Assembly (NCBI GenBank): GCA_004282875.1
Contig: SHLT01000002.1
Span: 1 to 64,000, forward strand
From: Chromatiales bacterium
GTDB lineage: Bacteria > Pseudomonadota > Gammaproteobacteria > Steroidobacterales > Woeseiaceae
Length of the DNA stretch: 64,000 bases
Direction of reading: 5' to 3'
The notes beneath the pieces are model-generated. The model did not search any database, was not told where the DNA came from, and saw only the letters and a list, made by a program, of their open reading frames with translations. This document shows, in pieces, positions 18,470 through 26,889 of the stretch. The position numbers and the translations under genes are program-made. Position 1 is the stretch's first letter. The number at the start of each line of letters is the position of its first letter.

Positions 18470-19897
18470 CTACTCCTCGTACAGCCATCGCAACAGGGCC
18501 TCCTGGACTTCTTCACCCGGGCCGCGGTGAACATCCTCGAAGTTGTGCAGCATGACGACGCTGAAGCGCCGGCCGGACCTGGCCTGTAGATAGCCCGCAA
18601 TTGCGGTGACGTGGTCGAGCGATCCCGTTTTGAGGTGGGCCTTGCCGACGAGATCCGTATTGCGAAACCGGCGCGACAAAGTGCCGTCCAGTCCGGCCAG
18701 CGACATCGACGCCAGGTATTCCGGCATGTACGGCTGGACCCACGCAAACTGCAGGAGCGCCCCCATGTCCCGTGCGGTAATGCGGGCCTCACGGGACAGA
18801 CCGGCGCCATTCGCCAGGGCGAGCTTGCCGAACTTGAGCTTGTTCCTGGCCAGCCAGTCGTCGATCACCTCGCGTCCGCCGGCTTCGGTGCCCGGCGCCC
18901 CAAGCACCTCTGCGGAGAGAGTGTAGAGAATCTGGCGCGCCATCACGTTGTTACTGTGCTTATTGACGCTGCTGATCATGTCTACGAGCGGTGGGGATTC
19001 GAACGTGAGTATCGGCTCCGCCTCGCTGGCAAGGACAACATTCTGCCAGCCACCTTTGAAGGTGCCGCCCGACTCGCGCCAAAGTGAGGTAAAGAGCCCG
19101 TAGGCAAACGCATTGTGCGACAGTACGGTCCGGTCCATCGCGTAGCGCTTGCAACCGTTTGGAAACTTGCCTGAGAACGTCACACGATCATCATCGCTGT
19201 TGTTCGTCACGGTGATGCCGCGCTGATAACCGCCACAATAACCGGGAACGAGGCGCAGTCGATTGTCGACCTGCAGGTTCTCGAGCGGCGGATCAAGCCG
19301 CACACTCACAGACTGACCCTCGGGTTCAAACCAGTAACGCACGACCTTGAAGTTCATGAGTAAGGCGTTCGGCGCCACGTTGTAGGCACGCAGTGGCTGC
19401 CGATCGAAAGCCGCGGGATCGTAACTGCCGATGTCAAAATAGCTGTCGTCAATCAATAAATCGCCACTGATGTGGTCGATCCCCGCGCGCCGGATGCCTC
19501 TCAGCATCTGCCAGACACGTTCGGTGACGAGAAACGGGTCACCGTATCCTTTCAGCAGAAGGTTGCCGTCGAGGAACCCGTTGTTCACGTCGCCAAAGGC
19601 GTAGACATCGGTTTTCCAGCGGTACGCGGGCCCGAGCGTATCGAGCGCGACGAGCGTCGTCAGCAGCTTCATCGTCGATGCCGGGTTGCGGGGCTCCTCT
19701 GCCAGCCATTGCAGGACCGGTTCGCCCGTTTCCACGTCTTCAACAAAGATGCTCAGAGACTCCGCGGGAATTTCGCGTGCCTGCAAGGCACTGCGCACAC
19801 CGATGGGCAACAAGTCATCACTCGCCAGGGCCATCGACGGGCCGAGCAGCATCGTCAGCAGCAGCAAGAGGCCTGCGTTGTGGAGACGGTCACCCAT
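18470..19897 (-). CDS. dacB: D-alanyl-D-alanine carboxypeptidase/endopeptidase, S13 family (DacB/PBP4-like)
   Basis: Start ATG 19897 gives a 475-residue protein with a signal peptide (HNAGLLLLLTMLLGPSMALA); the frame extends to 19948 but that part lacks a secretion signal. The serine triad motifs are present: SxxK in NPASTMKLL (about S74 and K77), SxN in NKHSNNVMA, and KTG in HLKTGSLD. The S13-specific inserted region (about 105-275) is present. PBP4 enzymes trim and open peptidoglycan cross-links in the periplasm. The start overlaps the upstream TVP38 gene by 8 nt, so the two are likely co-transcribed. Confidence 0.92.
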   Translation of the reverse strand: MGDRLHNAGLLLLLTMLLGPSMALASDDLLPIGVRSALQAREIPAESLSIFVEDVETGEPVLQWLAEEPRNPASTMKLLTTLVALDTLGPAYRWKTDVYAFGDVNNGFLDGNLLLKGYGDPFLVTERVWQMLRGIRRAGIDHISGDLLIDDSYFDIGSYDPAAFDRQPLRAYNVAPNALLMNFKVVRYWFEPEGQSVSVRLDPPLENLQVDNRLRLVPGYCGGYQRGITVTNNSDDDRVTFSGKFPNGCKRYAMDRTVLSHNAFAYGLFTSLWRESGGTFKGGWQNVVLASEAEPILTFESPPLVDMISSVNKHSNNVMARQILYTLSAEVLGAPGTEAGGREVIDDWLARNKLKFGKLALANGAGLSREARITARDMGALLQFAWVQPYMPEYLASMSLAGLDGTLSRRFRNTDLVGKAHLKTGSLDHVTAIAGYLQARSGRRFSVVMLHNFEDVHRGPGEEVQEALLRWLYEE

Positions 19898-20600
19898 TAT
19901 CCGATTCCAGGGCCGGCAGATGGCGTTCAAGTGCGCGGCTCGCCGCACGGTGCATGACCCAGGTCAGCACCGCGACAACGACCACGCCGGCACCCGCGAT
20001 CCAGTAGCCCATCGTAGATGGCGTCGCGGAGCCCGACAGTATTTCGCCGATGTCGCGAGCCAGCGTTCCGAGATAGACATACATGGCAACGGGAATCAGC
20101 ATGCCGACGCCCGTCGCGACGAGGTGAACCCCCGCTCGCACGGATGTTACCCCGTACACATAATTCAGAAGATTGAAAGGAATGACAAGAGAGAGTCGCG
20201 TCAACACAACGATCAGAAAAGCCTCCTCACGTAAGCCGGACTCGAGCGCTTCAAGTCGCGGGTTACCGGACACTTTAGCGACTACCCAGTCGCGCGCGAC
20301 GAGTCGGCCCATCAGGAAAGCGCACTGCGCGCCCAGCGTTATCGCGACGGCGGACGCGAGCGTGCCGGCACCAAGCCCGAACAGGTAGCCCGCGATCATC
20401 ATCGAACCAGACCCCGGCACAAACAGCACGGTTGCCAGGACGACGCACGCAATGTAGACCGCTGCGCCTGCCAGCGGCCGCGCCTGCGCCCAGTCGACCA
20501 GCGCCATGACCGGTTCCGCGATCGGCAGCACGTAGACGGCATATACAAGGGCCAGGAAGATCGCCACCATGACGAGGCGATTGAGCATGCTACGACTCAT
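19890..20600 (-). CDS. TVP38/TMEM64 (DedA/VTT superfamily) membrane protein
   Basis: A 236-residue integral membrane protein with five to six hydrophobic segments. The VTT core is visible as VLFVPGSGSMMIAGYLFG with a following re-entrant-like segment and then LIVVLTRLSLVIPFNLLNYVYGVTSV, which carries the conserved F-x-R/P-F-N pattern. Relatives act as lipid scramblases or in envelope homeostasis; the exact substrate is unknown. The gene overlaps the upstream sigma-54 regulator by 4 nt and dacB by 8 nt, so regulator, TVP38 and dacB may be one transcript. Confidence 0.85.
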   Translation of the reverse strand: MSRSMLNRLVMVAIFLALVYAVYVLPIAEPVMALVDWAQARPLAGAAVYIACVVLATVLFVPGSGSMMIAGYLFGLGAGTLASAVAITLGAQCAFLMGRLVARDWVVAKVSGNPRLEALESGLREEAFLIVVLTRLSLVIPFNLLNYVYGVTSVRAGVHLVATGVGMLIPVAMYVYLGTLARDIGEILSGSATPSTMGYWIAGAGVVVVAVLTWVMHRAASRALERHLPALESDNG

Positions 20601-22396
20601 CGCGACGGCCGTTTGATTTTGAACGTACGGATGCGGTCCGCCAGCGTCGTCGGGCGCAGACCGAGTAATTCGGCAGCGCCGCCACTACCGGACACCTTCC
20701 AATTCGTTTGTTCAAGCGCTTTTACAAGATTGGCTTTCTGCAAGTCTCGCATGTCCTTTTCCGTGAGGACTTCCTCGTCGCGCGGTACCTCGACAATGGC
20801 CTCCTCGTTGTCGAACTTCAAACCGGGCATGGACAGCTCCAGCCGCAGTGCCTTGCCGGGTGAGAGAATGACGGCGCGTTCGATCACGTTCTTGAGTTCA
20901 CGAACGTTACCCGGCCAGTTGTAGGCTTTCATATTCGCCGCCTGCGCGCGAGTGAGGGTCATTGGCTCCCGCCCGAAATCCTTGCAGGTCTGTTCCAGGA
21001 AGTGCTGCGCCAGTTGCACGACGTCATCGCCGCGCTCGCGCAATGGGGGCACGTCGACGGGAAAGACGCTCAGTCGGTAAAAGAGATCCTCGCGAAATTC
21101 GCCGTCGACGATCAAACGCTCGAGATCGCGATTGGTCGCCGCAATAACGCGCACATCCACAGACCGGGTTATGTCGTCGCCCACCCGCTCGAACTCGCTT
21201 TCCTGCAAGACGCGCAAGAGCTTGCCCTGCAACTCCATCGGAATCTCGCCCACCTCGTCCAGGAATATCGTGCCGCCGTCGGCCAGCTGAAAGCGGCCAA
21301 CGCGATCGCGGTGGGCCCCGGTAAACGCACCTTTGACGTGCCCGAAGAACTCGCTCTCAAACAGTTCCTTCGGGATGGACGCGCAGTTGACCTTGACGAG
21401 CGGGCCATCGGAGCGCGGACTGCGCGCATGGATTTCGCGTGCCACGAGTTCCTTCCCGACCCCGGACTCGCCCTGCACCAGGACGTTGGCAGGCGTGTCG
21501 GCGACCGCCTCGATGCGCTTGAGCATCCTGCGCAGCGCCTGGCTGGTGCCGACGATGCGCCCGAAATTCAGCGCGACGTTCACCTCTTCTCGCAGGTAAT
21601 CGCGCTCCCGTTCGAGCTCCTCCCGTAGCCTGGCATTCTCCGCAAGCGTGCGCCGCAGCTCCCGCTCGGCCCTGTTCCTTTCAGTGACGTCCTTCGAGGC
21701 AACCAGCATGCGATCGACCCTGCCATCTTCGTCACGGTGCGAAATCGCCGACATCACCAGGTCGATGGTCTTACCGTCTTTGGTCACCATCTGGCGTTCA
21801 AGGTTGTTGAAATCGCCCTCGGCGATCAGTTCGCGCAGGCCCCCGTCAGCGTAGGTCTTCTGGTCAGCGACACTCATGAAGTCGGTGATCGGTCGGCCCA
21901 GGACCTCCTCGCGCGTAAACCCAAGCTTGCTCAGCCAGTGGTTCGTGACGGTGATGATGAGGCCATGCCCGTCGACTGTGTGCAGCATTGCCGGTGTTGC
22001 GCGATACAGGGTGCGGTATTTGAAATTGGCACGCGCCTGGTCGGAGAACTCCGAGTACATGGCAACCGTGCGCAGGAACTTGCCCGTCTTGTCGTATTCG
22101 ACAAATGCGTTGGTTATGCAGTCTACGATTTCCCCCGAGGAGGTCACGAGACTGACGGGCTTGTTCTCGAGCTTGCCGCGCCGGCGCAGGGCTGGACGCA
22201 GCTCATTCGTGATGCGCTCCGCGGTCTCCGGCGTCGCGAAATCCTCGGGCCGCCGCCCGACCATGTCCTCAAGCGAGTACCCGAGGCGCTCGAGCATGGC
22301 GTCGTTGACATCGAGGTAAGCGCCATCTTCGGCAATTGAGGTCGTCATGACCGGCGCCTTGCGGAACAGCCATTCGTAGTCGTCCTGGGAGATCAT
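20597..22396 (-). CDS. PAS-PAS sigma-54-dependent transcriptional activator
   Basis: 599 residues. Two PAS domains (about 5-125 and 130-250), a short coiled coil, an AAA+ sigma-54 activation domain (about 280-515) and a Fis-type HTH (about 555-597). The AAA+ part is intact: Walker [15 protein letters not shown] for sigma-54 contact, and Walker [12 protein letters not shown]. The HTH ([17 protein letters not shown]) resembles FhlA/NorR types. There is no receiver domain, so a PAS-sensed signal is likely. Three near-identical palindromes lie 13-65 nt upstream of its ATG and a sigma-54 promoter faces the opposite way, suggesting autoregulation and activation of the 22590 gene. Confidence 0.9.
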   Translation of the reverse strand: MISQDDYEWLFRKAPVMTTSIAEDGAYLDVNDAMLERLGYSLEDMVGRRPEDFATPETAERITNELRPALRRRGKLENKPVSLVTSSGEIVDCITNAFVEYDKTGKFLRTVAMYSEFSDQARANFKYRTLYRATPAMLHTVDGHGLIITVTNHWLSKLGFTREEVLGRPITDFMSVADQKTYADGGLRELIAEGDFNNLERQMVTKDGKTIDLVMSAISHRDEDGRVDRMLVASKDVTERNRAERELRRTLAENARLREELERERDYLREEVNVALNFGRIVGTSQALRRMLKRIEAVADTPANVLVQGESGVGKELVAREIHARSPRSDGPLVKVNCASIPKELFESEFFGHVKGAFTGAHRDRVGRFQLADGGTIFLDEVGEIPMELQGKLLRVLQESEFERVGDDITRSVDVRVIAATNRDLERLIVDGEFREDLFYRLSVFPVDVPPLRERGDDVVQLAQHFLEQTCKDFGREPMTLTRAQAANMKAYNWPGNVRELKNVIERAVILSPGKALRLELSMPGLKFDNEEAIVEVPRDEEVLTEKDMRDLQKANLVKALEQTNWKVSGSGGAAELLGLRPTTLADRIRTFKIKRPSR

Positions 22397-22408
22397 CGGC
22401 GCATGTTA

Positions 22409-22461
22409 TACGAAATTTCGTAAATAATCCTACGGAATTTCGTAAATTACGAAATTCCGTA
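22409..22461. promoter_or_regulatory. Three tandem 14-bp palindromes TACGRAATTYCGTA (probable activator binding sites)
   Basis: Site 1 at 22409-22422 is a perfect palindrome (TACGAAATTTCGTA). Site 2 at 22431-22444 and site 3 at 22448-22461 differ from it by one base in opposite half-sites. Centre-to-centre distances are 22 bp and 17 bp. They lie about 49-115 bp upstream of the sigma-54 promoter, the normal position for enhancer sites, and directly in front of the divergent regulator gene. That they bind the adjacent PAS/AAA+ regulator is inference. Confidence 0.75.
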
Positions 22462-22507
22462 ACCCCATAAAATTAACTAACTTATTGATTTATATGATTA
22501 TTCAAAG

Positions 22508-22524
22508 TTGGCACGGCTTGTGCA
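22508..22524 (+). promoter_or_regulatory. Sigma-54 promoter (-24/-12)
   Basis: TTGGCACGGCTTGTGCA has the invariant GG (22510-22511) and GC (22522-22523) separated by exactly 10 nt, and matches the consensus TGGCACG-N4-TTGC except GTGC for TTGC. Transcription would begin near 22535, leaving a leader of about 55 nt before the ATG at 22590. The enhancer-like palindromes upstream and the divergent sigma-54 activator gene strengthen the call. Confidence 0.85.
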
Positions 22525-22589
22525 ATAAGCCCTGTGAAACAGATTGTCTCTGCACGACCGCAGGACGATGAATTTTTAAGGAAACAACG

Positions 22590-22874
22590 ATGAAAGCCAA
22601 GAACTTCGAAAACAATCTCGCGCTGATCGGCGCGCTGATCGTTCTGGTTGGCGTTTCTTTTGCCGCCGAGGAAGCTCTCGGCTTTGAAACCGCCGACCTC
22701 ACCACCACCGCTGTCGCCATTCACGACGCTGGCTGCAGCACCATCAGCGGCGCCGCGAAGGCCAATGCCGACGCCGCAGCAGAGGCGGCAAAGTCGCTAG
22801 CCCTGGAAAACTGGATTGCCCTTGATATCAAACTTCAAGACCGCACATCTACGTTGGTTGCAGACAAGAGGTAA
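22590..22874 (+). CDS. Small orphan protein under sigma-54 control
   Basis: 94 residues with a good SD (TAAGGAA about 7 nt upstream). An N-terminal hydrophobic segment (NLALIGALIVLVGVSFAAEEAL, about 8-29) is a membrane anchor or uncleaved signal. A short Thr-rich stretch, one cysteine (HDAGCSTISG), an Ala-rich helix (AKANADAAAEAAKSLALE) and a basic C terminus (DRTSTLVADKR) follow. I recognise no family. It is the only gene between the sigma-54 promoter and a strong terminator, so it is probably the dedicated target of the PAS activator. The protein might act at the membrane, but no function can be assigned. Confidence 0.8.
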   Translation: MKAKNFENNLALIGALIVLVGVSFAAEEALGFETADLTTTAVAIHDAGCSTISGAAKANADAAAEAAKSLALENWIALDIKLQDRTSTLVADKR

Positions 22875-23024
22875 GGTCTGACAGAACCCCCTCCGGGTGC
22901 GGCACACGCCAGGTTTCTCTCTCCCCCCGAAGACCTGGCCGCCGTGTCCGGAATTCGAGCCGCAACATTTTCGGCTCAAACGGACCTTAACGGTCCGGCG
23001 GCATCCCCCCAAGCCGCAAACTCT
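22875..23024 (+). other. Long structured 3' region of the sigma-54 transcript
   Basis: About 150 nt between the orphan gene stop and its terminator carry no plausible ORF. They do contain inverted repeats: CCAGGT near 22910 with ACCTGG near 22934, and CGGACC/GGTCCG around 22980-22996. The region could be an untranslated structured RNA or a small RNA released from the 3' end. There is no direct evidence beyond the repeats. Confidence 0.35.
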
Positions 23025-23054
23025 GGGGCGCCGGTTTCCGGCGCCCCATTTTTT
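23025..23054 (+). terminator. Rho-independent terminator
   Basis: A perfect 10-bp GC stem (GGGGCGCCGG at 23025-23034 with CCGGCGCCCC at 23038-23047), a TTT loop and a following A plus six T's. It ends the sigma-54-driven transcript of the 94-residue protein and lies 23 nt before the convergent PGPGW gene's stop. Confidence 0.92.
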
Positions 23055-23077
23055 ATGGGCGCATCGGCGCGCAGCCG

Positions 23078-23350
23078 TTAATCTCCGGACACCCTGTTCC
23101 GGTGAGTTTCGGCGCGATCGTTGAGGTTGTTCGAATTCAGGCTGCTAATCGACTCCCGCATCCGCTTGAGCCACGCCCTGGCCCAGGTGAATTCGATACT
23201 GAGGATCGCGAGCCCGACGGGAATCACAACCAGTGCCGGCCCCGGGGTCACCAGCATCACAACACCGATCAACAGGACAGTAAGACCGACAACGCCGACG
23301 ACAATGCGTCTTGCGGCCTTGTAAGTCAGGTGCAGTCCCCGTTTGATCAC
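23078..23350 (-). CDS. PGPGW-type small transmembrane protein
   Basis: 90 residues starting at GTG 23350. Two closely spaced hydrophobic segments (RRIVVGVVGLTVLLIGVVML and PALVVIPVGLAILSIEF) surround VTPGPALVVIP, the signature of the PGPGW family of small bacterial membrane proteins of unknown function. An amphipathic, polar C-terminal tail follows (WARAWLKRMRESI). It is divergent from the 23398 gene and convergent with the orphan gene at 22590. Confidence 0.8.
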   Translation of the reverse strand: MIKRGLHLTYKAARRIVVGVVGLTVLLIGVVMLVTPGPALVVIPVGLAILSIEFTWARAWLKRMRESISSLNSNNLNDRAETHRNRVSGD

Positions 23351-23397
23351 GCTTTCAATCCTTCGTTTTTATGGCGGTGTGTCGTAGCCTTAGGCAC

Positions 23398-23916
23398 ATG
23401 AATGACAGACAGGTTCCTATTCTAGCGCTGTTTATTGCGGCGATGCTTACGCCCTGCGCCTATGCGGACGGTAGCGTGACGATTGCGGCACACCACGCTG
23501 AGGCGCGTGTCGCACCACGCGCTCGCGATCTGAAGCTCGTGAATTTGCCGGCGCTCGATTTCCGCCTGCGCACATCACTTAGCTGCCGGGGCAGCGCAGA
23601 ATCGCTGACCTTGAGCGTGGCCGATACGGTCACGACCCTGGGCAGGGACGACCTCAGCGAGCAAACGTCCGCCGACGTCTCGCTAAGTGTTCCCGCACAA
23701 CAGGTCGCCCTGGCAGCGAGCAGCGACTTCTGTCTCGCCCAGGACCCGGCCAGCGCCGATGAACTGACCGTGGCCGGCGTCGTAACAGCCCACGCCTCTT
23801 TGCGCTGCTCTGACGACGGCCGCTCGTCCGCACACTTCGCGAGTGTGCCGCTCGAAGTCAGGCTAGTTTGCGCGCGTGACCCCGTAGAGGATCAGGAACT
23901 CTCGCCGGACAGGTGA
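23398..23916 (+). CDS. Secreted hypothetical protein with four cysteines
   Basis: From ATG 23398 the product has 172 residues with a signal peptide (NDRQVPILALFIAAMLTPCAYA). The frame extends to 23371, but that start would lengthen the n-region. The mature part is predicted to be beta-rich and has four cysteines (SLSCRGS, DFCLAQ, SLRCSDD, RLVCARD), enough for two disulfides in the periplasm. I know no family for it. Its 3' end overlaps the convergent dienelactone-hydrolase-like lipoprotein gene by 25 nt. Confidence 0.7.
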   Translation: MNDRQVPILALFIAAMLTPCAYADGSVTIAAHHAEARVAPRARDLKLVNLPALDFRLRTSLSCRGSAESLTLSVADTVTTLGRDDLSEQTSADVSLSVPAQQVALAASSDFCLAQDPASADELTVAGVVTAHASLRCSDDGRSSAHFASVPLEVRLVCARDPVEDQELSPDR

Positions 23917-24800
23917 CGATTGAGAAAATCGATCGTCTTGTTCCACGCGTCCGTCGCCGCATCGGCGTTGTAGTTCTTACCCGTCGGGTTTGCGAACGCA
24001 TGTCCCGCGCCCGGGTAAATGTGAATCTCGTGCTCCTTGCGCAGGCGCTGCAGGGCCGTGCGAAATGCCTCGACCGATTCCACAGGAATGCCCGTATCCT
24101 CCGCGCCGAAGAGCCCGAGGATCGGCGCATTGATCGGGCGAAGCTTGTCTTCGTCATCCGTCACCTGGCCGTAGTAGATGACACTGGCGTCAAGGTCATC
24201 CGGGAACAACTGCGCCGTATTGAGCGACCATCCGCCACCGAAACACCAACCGAGTGATCCGACTCGCGGCGCACCGGCTGTCTCGAGAAATGCATACGCG
24301 CCGCGAATGTTTTCGCGTGCCTGCTCCGGGTCTTCGACGACTTCGAGCATCATTACGCGAGCCTCGCCAGGAGAGCTTGCGGTCTTGCCGTTGTAGAGAT
24401 CGACCGCCAGCACCATATACCCTTCGCCGGCAATACGATCTGCCATGGCGCGAACATTGTCGTTAAGCCCCCACCATTCGTGAATGATGATGATCGCGGG
24501 CAGCGGCTCCAGGAGGTCCGACGGTGCCGCGAAGTAACCGTAGACATTCTGATCGCCTACTTCGGCGTAGGGCATTTTTGGATCTGAAATTACATCCTGC
24601 GCCGGCTCGAACTCAGCCGCCGGGCTCGGGTCGGTGGTATCCGCTGCGTGCTCACGCGACATAGCTTCGACATTGTCACGCCCGGCAGCCTTGTCGTCCT
24701 CACCGGCTGAGGGTGCCTCCTTGTCGCACGCGGTCATTAGCAGGGCACTGGCCATCAGCAGGGTAAGCACGCCTGCTTCTCGAAGTCTGACTGTGAACAT
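23892..24800 (-). CDS. Dienelactone hydrolase family lipoprotein
   Basis: 302 residues. A lipoprotein signal (LLMASALLMTACDK, lipobox ending at Cys 25) leads to an acidic linker and an alpha/beta-hydrolase domain (about 80-300). The catalytic triad of the family is visible: Cys nucleophile in GSLGWCFGGGW, Asp in FGAEDTGIP and His in YPGAGHAFANP. IIIHEWWGLND forms the oxyanion region. Dienelactone hydrolases open lactone rings, but many exported members have other, unknown substrates. A lipoprotein position at the inner or outer membrane is inferred from the lipobox (Asp at +2 would favour the inner membrane). Confidence 0.88.
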   Translation of the reverse strand: MFTVRLREAGVLTLLMASALLMTACDKEAPSAGEDDKAAGRDNVEAMSREHAADTTDPSPAAEFEPAQDVISDPKMPYAEVGDQNVYGYFAAPSDLLEPLPAIIIIHEWWGLNDNVRAMADRIAGEGYMVLAVDLYNGKTASSPGEARVMMLEVVEDPEQARENIRGAYAFLETAGAPRVGSLGWCFGGGWSLNTAQLFPDDLDASVIYYGQVTDDEDKLRPINAPILGLFGAEDTGIPVESVEAFRTALQRLRKEHEIHIYPGAGHAFANPTGKNYNADAATDAWNKTIDFLNRHLSGESS

Positions 24801-24864
24801 GCACGGAACCTGAAGTATTCTGGAGCGGCCTAGTGTAATCGAAATTCGGGAAAGAACCCTACCT

Positions 24865-26631
24865 ATGAGCCTGTTGACTGAATCACTAATCTTTTTGCTG
24901 GCCGCCGTAATCAGCGTCCCCCTGAGTCGCAGACTGGGTCTTGGATCGGTGCTTGGCTATCTCGCTGCCGGCATTGTGATCGGCCCGTTCGGCCTCGCCT
25001 TCGTCGACGACGCCGAGCATATCCTGCACTTCGCGGAACTGGGCGTGGTGTTCCTGTTGTTCGTCGTGGGTCTCGAGTTGAAGCCATCCCGCCTGTGGGT
25101 CATGCGACGCATGGTCTTCGGCCTGGGTGCGTCGCAGGTTGTTGCCAGCGCAGTCGCAATCAGCGCCGTCGCCTGGCTGCTGGGATTCGGGGGCAAAACC
25201 GCGATTGTCCTGGGCCTGGTACTCGCGCTCTCATCGACGGCATTCGTGCTGCAAATGCTCGCCGAAAAGAAACAGCTGGCAAGCAGCCAGGGTCGCGCAG
25301 CCTTTTCGATCCTGTTATTCCAGGACCTGGCCGCTATCCCCCTCATCGCCCTGTTGCCGCTGCTCGGCGCGAATGCGTCGCTGGAATCCGGTGTCAATTT
25401 CGCGCAAATCGCCCTGATGGTCGGAACGCTGGTCGGTCTCGTGGCTGGCGGCAGATTGCTGCTGCGACCGGTGCTCAGAATTGCCGCGAATTCGGGCATC
25501 CCGGAAATATTCACCGCGACCGCGCTCCTGGTGGTTATTGGCGCCGCCCTGCTGGTGCAGGCGGCCGGCATGTCGATGGTGCTGGGCGCATTCCTCGCGG
25601 GCATGCTGCTGGCCGATTCGGAATATCGCCATCAGCTTGAAGCCGATATCGCGCCGTTCAAGGGCCTGCTGCTGGGGCTGTTTTTTATCGCCGTGGGCAT
25701 GTCCGTGAATGTCGGCCTGTTGCTGGGCATTCCCGGTCGTATTCTGCTCATTGTCGCCGTACTGATGCTGACCAAGGCACTGGTGCTGTATCCGCTCGCC
25801 CGGCTTTTCGGCATGTGCGACCGGAGGGCGGCCCTGAAACTCGCAGCGGTTCTCTCGCAGGGTGGAGAATTTGCCTTCGTGTTGCTCGCTATCGCCAGCA
25901 ATACGCGCGCCCTGCCTGCAGCGCTCGTCGATGAAATGGTACTTGCCGTCGCTGTATCGATGATCATGACGCCGCTGCTGTACTGGCTTGCCGAACGCAC
26001 CGACACGCAGGAGGAGGACACCGAGGACGAAGCGTTTGACGTTCCCGAGGACGACGGCCATGACGTCATCATTGCCGGCAACGGTCGCGTCGGGCAGGTT
26101 GTCGGGCGCCTGCTCGCGGCGGCCGGCAAGCCGTTTACCGCCCTCGAAAGAGACATGGACCAGGTCGACTTGCTGCGGCGGTATGGCGCCACCGTTTACT
26201 TCGGCGATGCGTCGCGCCTTGATCTGCTGCGTGCGGCCGGCGCCGAGAGCGCCAAAGTATTTGTTCTCGCGATTTCAAATCTCGAAGAGTCTGTGCGGAT
26301 CGCCGAGACCGTCACTCGACATTTTCCGCAACTGAAGATCATTGCCCGGGCGAGAAACCGGCGTCACGCCCACAAGCTGATGGACCTCGGCATTGATCTG
26401 ATCTACCGCGAGACGCTGCAGTCGAGCCTGTCGATGAGCAGGGCCGTATTGACGGCGCTGGGGCGGACCGATACACAAGCGCGGGAAATTGCGCAGGCGT
26501 TTTGCGAGCATGACGCGAAGCTGTTGCGCGAACAGCATGCGATACAGGACTCGGAAGAGAAGCTGATTCAGTCGTCCAAGGACACCGCAGAGGAACTGGA
26601 GCGACTATTGCGCGGCGATGTGCAGCCCTAG
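24865..26631 (+). CDS. CPA2 family cation:proton antiporter with TrkA-N domain (KefB/KefC/YbaL-like)
   Basis: 588 residues. About 12 membrane segments (1-385) form a Na+/H+ exchanger-type domain with LGYLAAGIVIGPFGL, VLALSSTAFVLQML and the ion-site region LLFQDLAAIPLIALLP. A cytoplasmic RCK/TrkA-N Rossmann domain follows (about 400-515; DVIIAGNGRVGQVVG, GDASRLDLLRAAG), then a helical C-terminal tail (about 530-588). It most likely exchanges K+ for H+, gated by a nucleotide or thiol ligand. No KefF/KefG-type ancillary gene lies nearby, so glutathione gating is not supported by context. Confidence 0.9.
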   Translation: MSLLTESLIFLLAAVISVPLSRRLGLGSVLGYLAAGIVIGPFGLAFVDDAEHILHFAELGVVFLLFVVGLELKPSRLWVMRRMVFGLGASQVVASAVAISAVAWLLGFGGKTAIVLGLVLALSSTAFVLQMLAEKKQLASSQGRAAFSILLFQDLAAIPLIALLPLLGANASLESGVNFAQIALMVGTLVGLVAGGRLLLRPVLRIAANSGIPEIFTATALLVVIGAALLVQAAGMSMVLGAFLAGMLLADSEYRHQLEADIAPFKGLLLGLFFIAVGMSVNVGLLLGIPGRILLIVAVLMLTKALVLYPLARLFGMCDRRAALKLAAVLSQGGEFAFVLLAIASNTRALPAALVDEMVLAVAVSMIMTPLLYWLAERTDTQEEDTEDEAFDVPEDDGHDVIIAGNGRVGQVVGRLLAAAGKPFTALERDMDQVDLLRRYGATVYFGDASRLDLLRAAGAESAKVFVLAISNLEESVRIAETVTRHFPQLKIIARARNRRHAHKLMDLGIDLIYRETLQSSLSMSRAVLTALGRTDTQAREIAQAFCEHDAKLLREQHAIQDSEEKLIQSSKDTAEELERLLRGDVQP

Positions 26632-26643
26632 TGGGCTGCCTGG

Positions 26644-26802
26644 TCAATCCCATTCGTCCTCGTCGTCCCATTCCTTGAGCTTGCTCTTGTCCACCTCCTC
26701 CCATTGCTGTTTGCTGAGGCGGTTATAGCTGATGACTTTGGCAATCGTATAAACGATGATCACCGCAATCATGACCAGAAGAAAAATAAGGCCTTTCGGC
26801 AT
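26644..26802 (-). CDS. Small single-pass membrane protein with acidic tail
   Basis: 52 residues from ATG 26802; the frame extends to 26838 with a less likely N terminus. One N-terminal membrane helix (GLIFLLVMIAVIIVYTIAKVI) is followed by a basic segment and a strongly acidic end (LKEWDDEDEWD). I recognise no family. It is convergent with the antiporter gene (12 nt apart) and divergent from the ABC ATPase. Codon use and the clean TM/charge pattern favour a real gene over a chance frame. Confidence 0.6.
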   Translation of the reverse strand: MPKGLIFLLVMIAVIIVYTIAKVISYNRLSKQQWEEVDKSKLKEWDDEDEWD

Positions 26803-26889
26803 TGCGCTATGCACCCTGGAATTGCCTGACCCCAGCATAGCACCGCTCCAGGCCGCGCTGTATCCCGCCGGCCGCCGCCCGGTGGGTTC

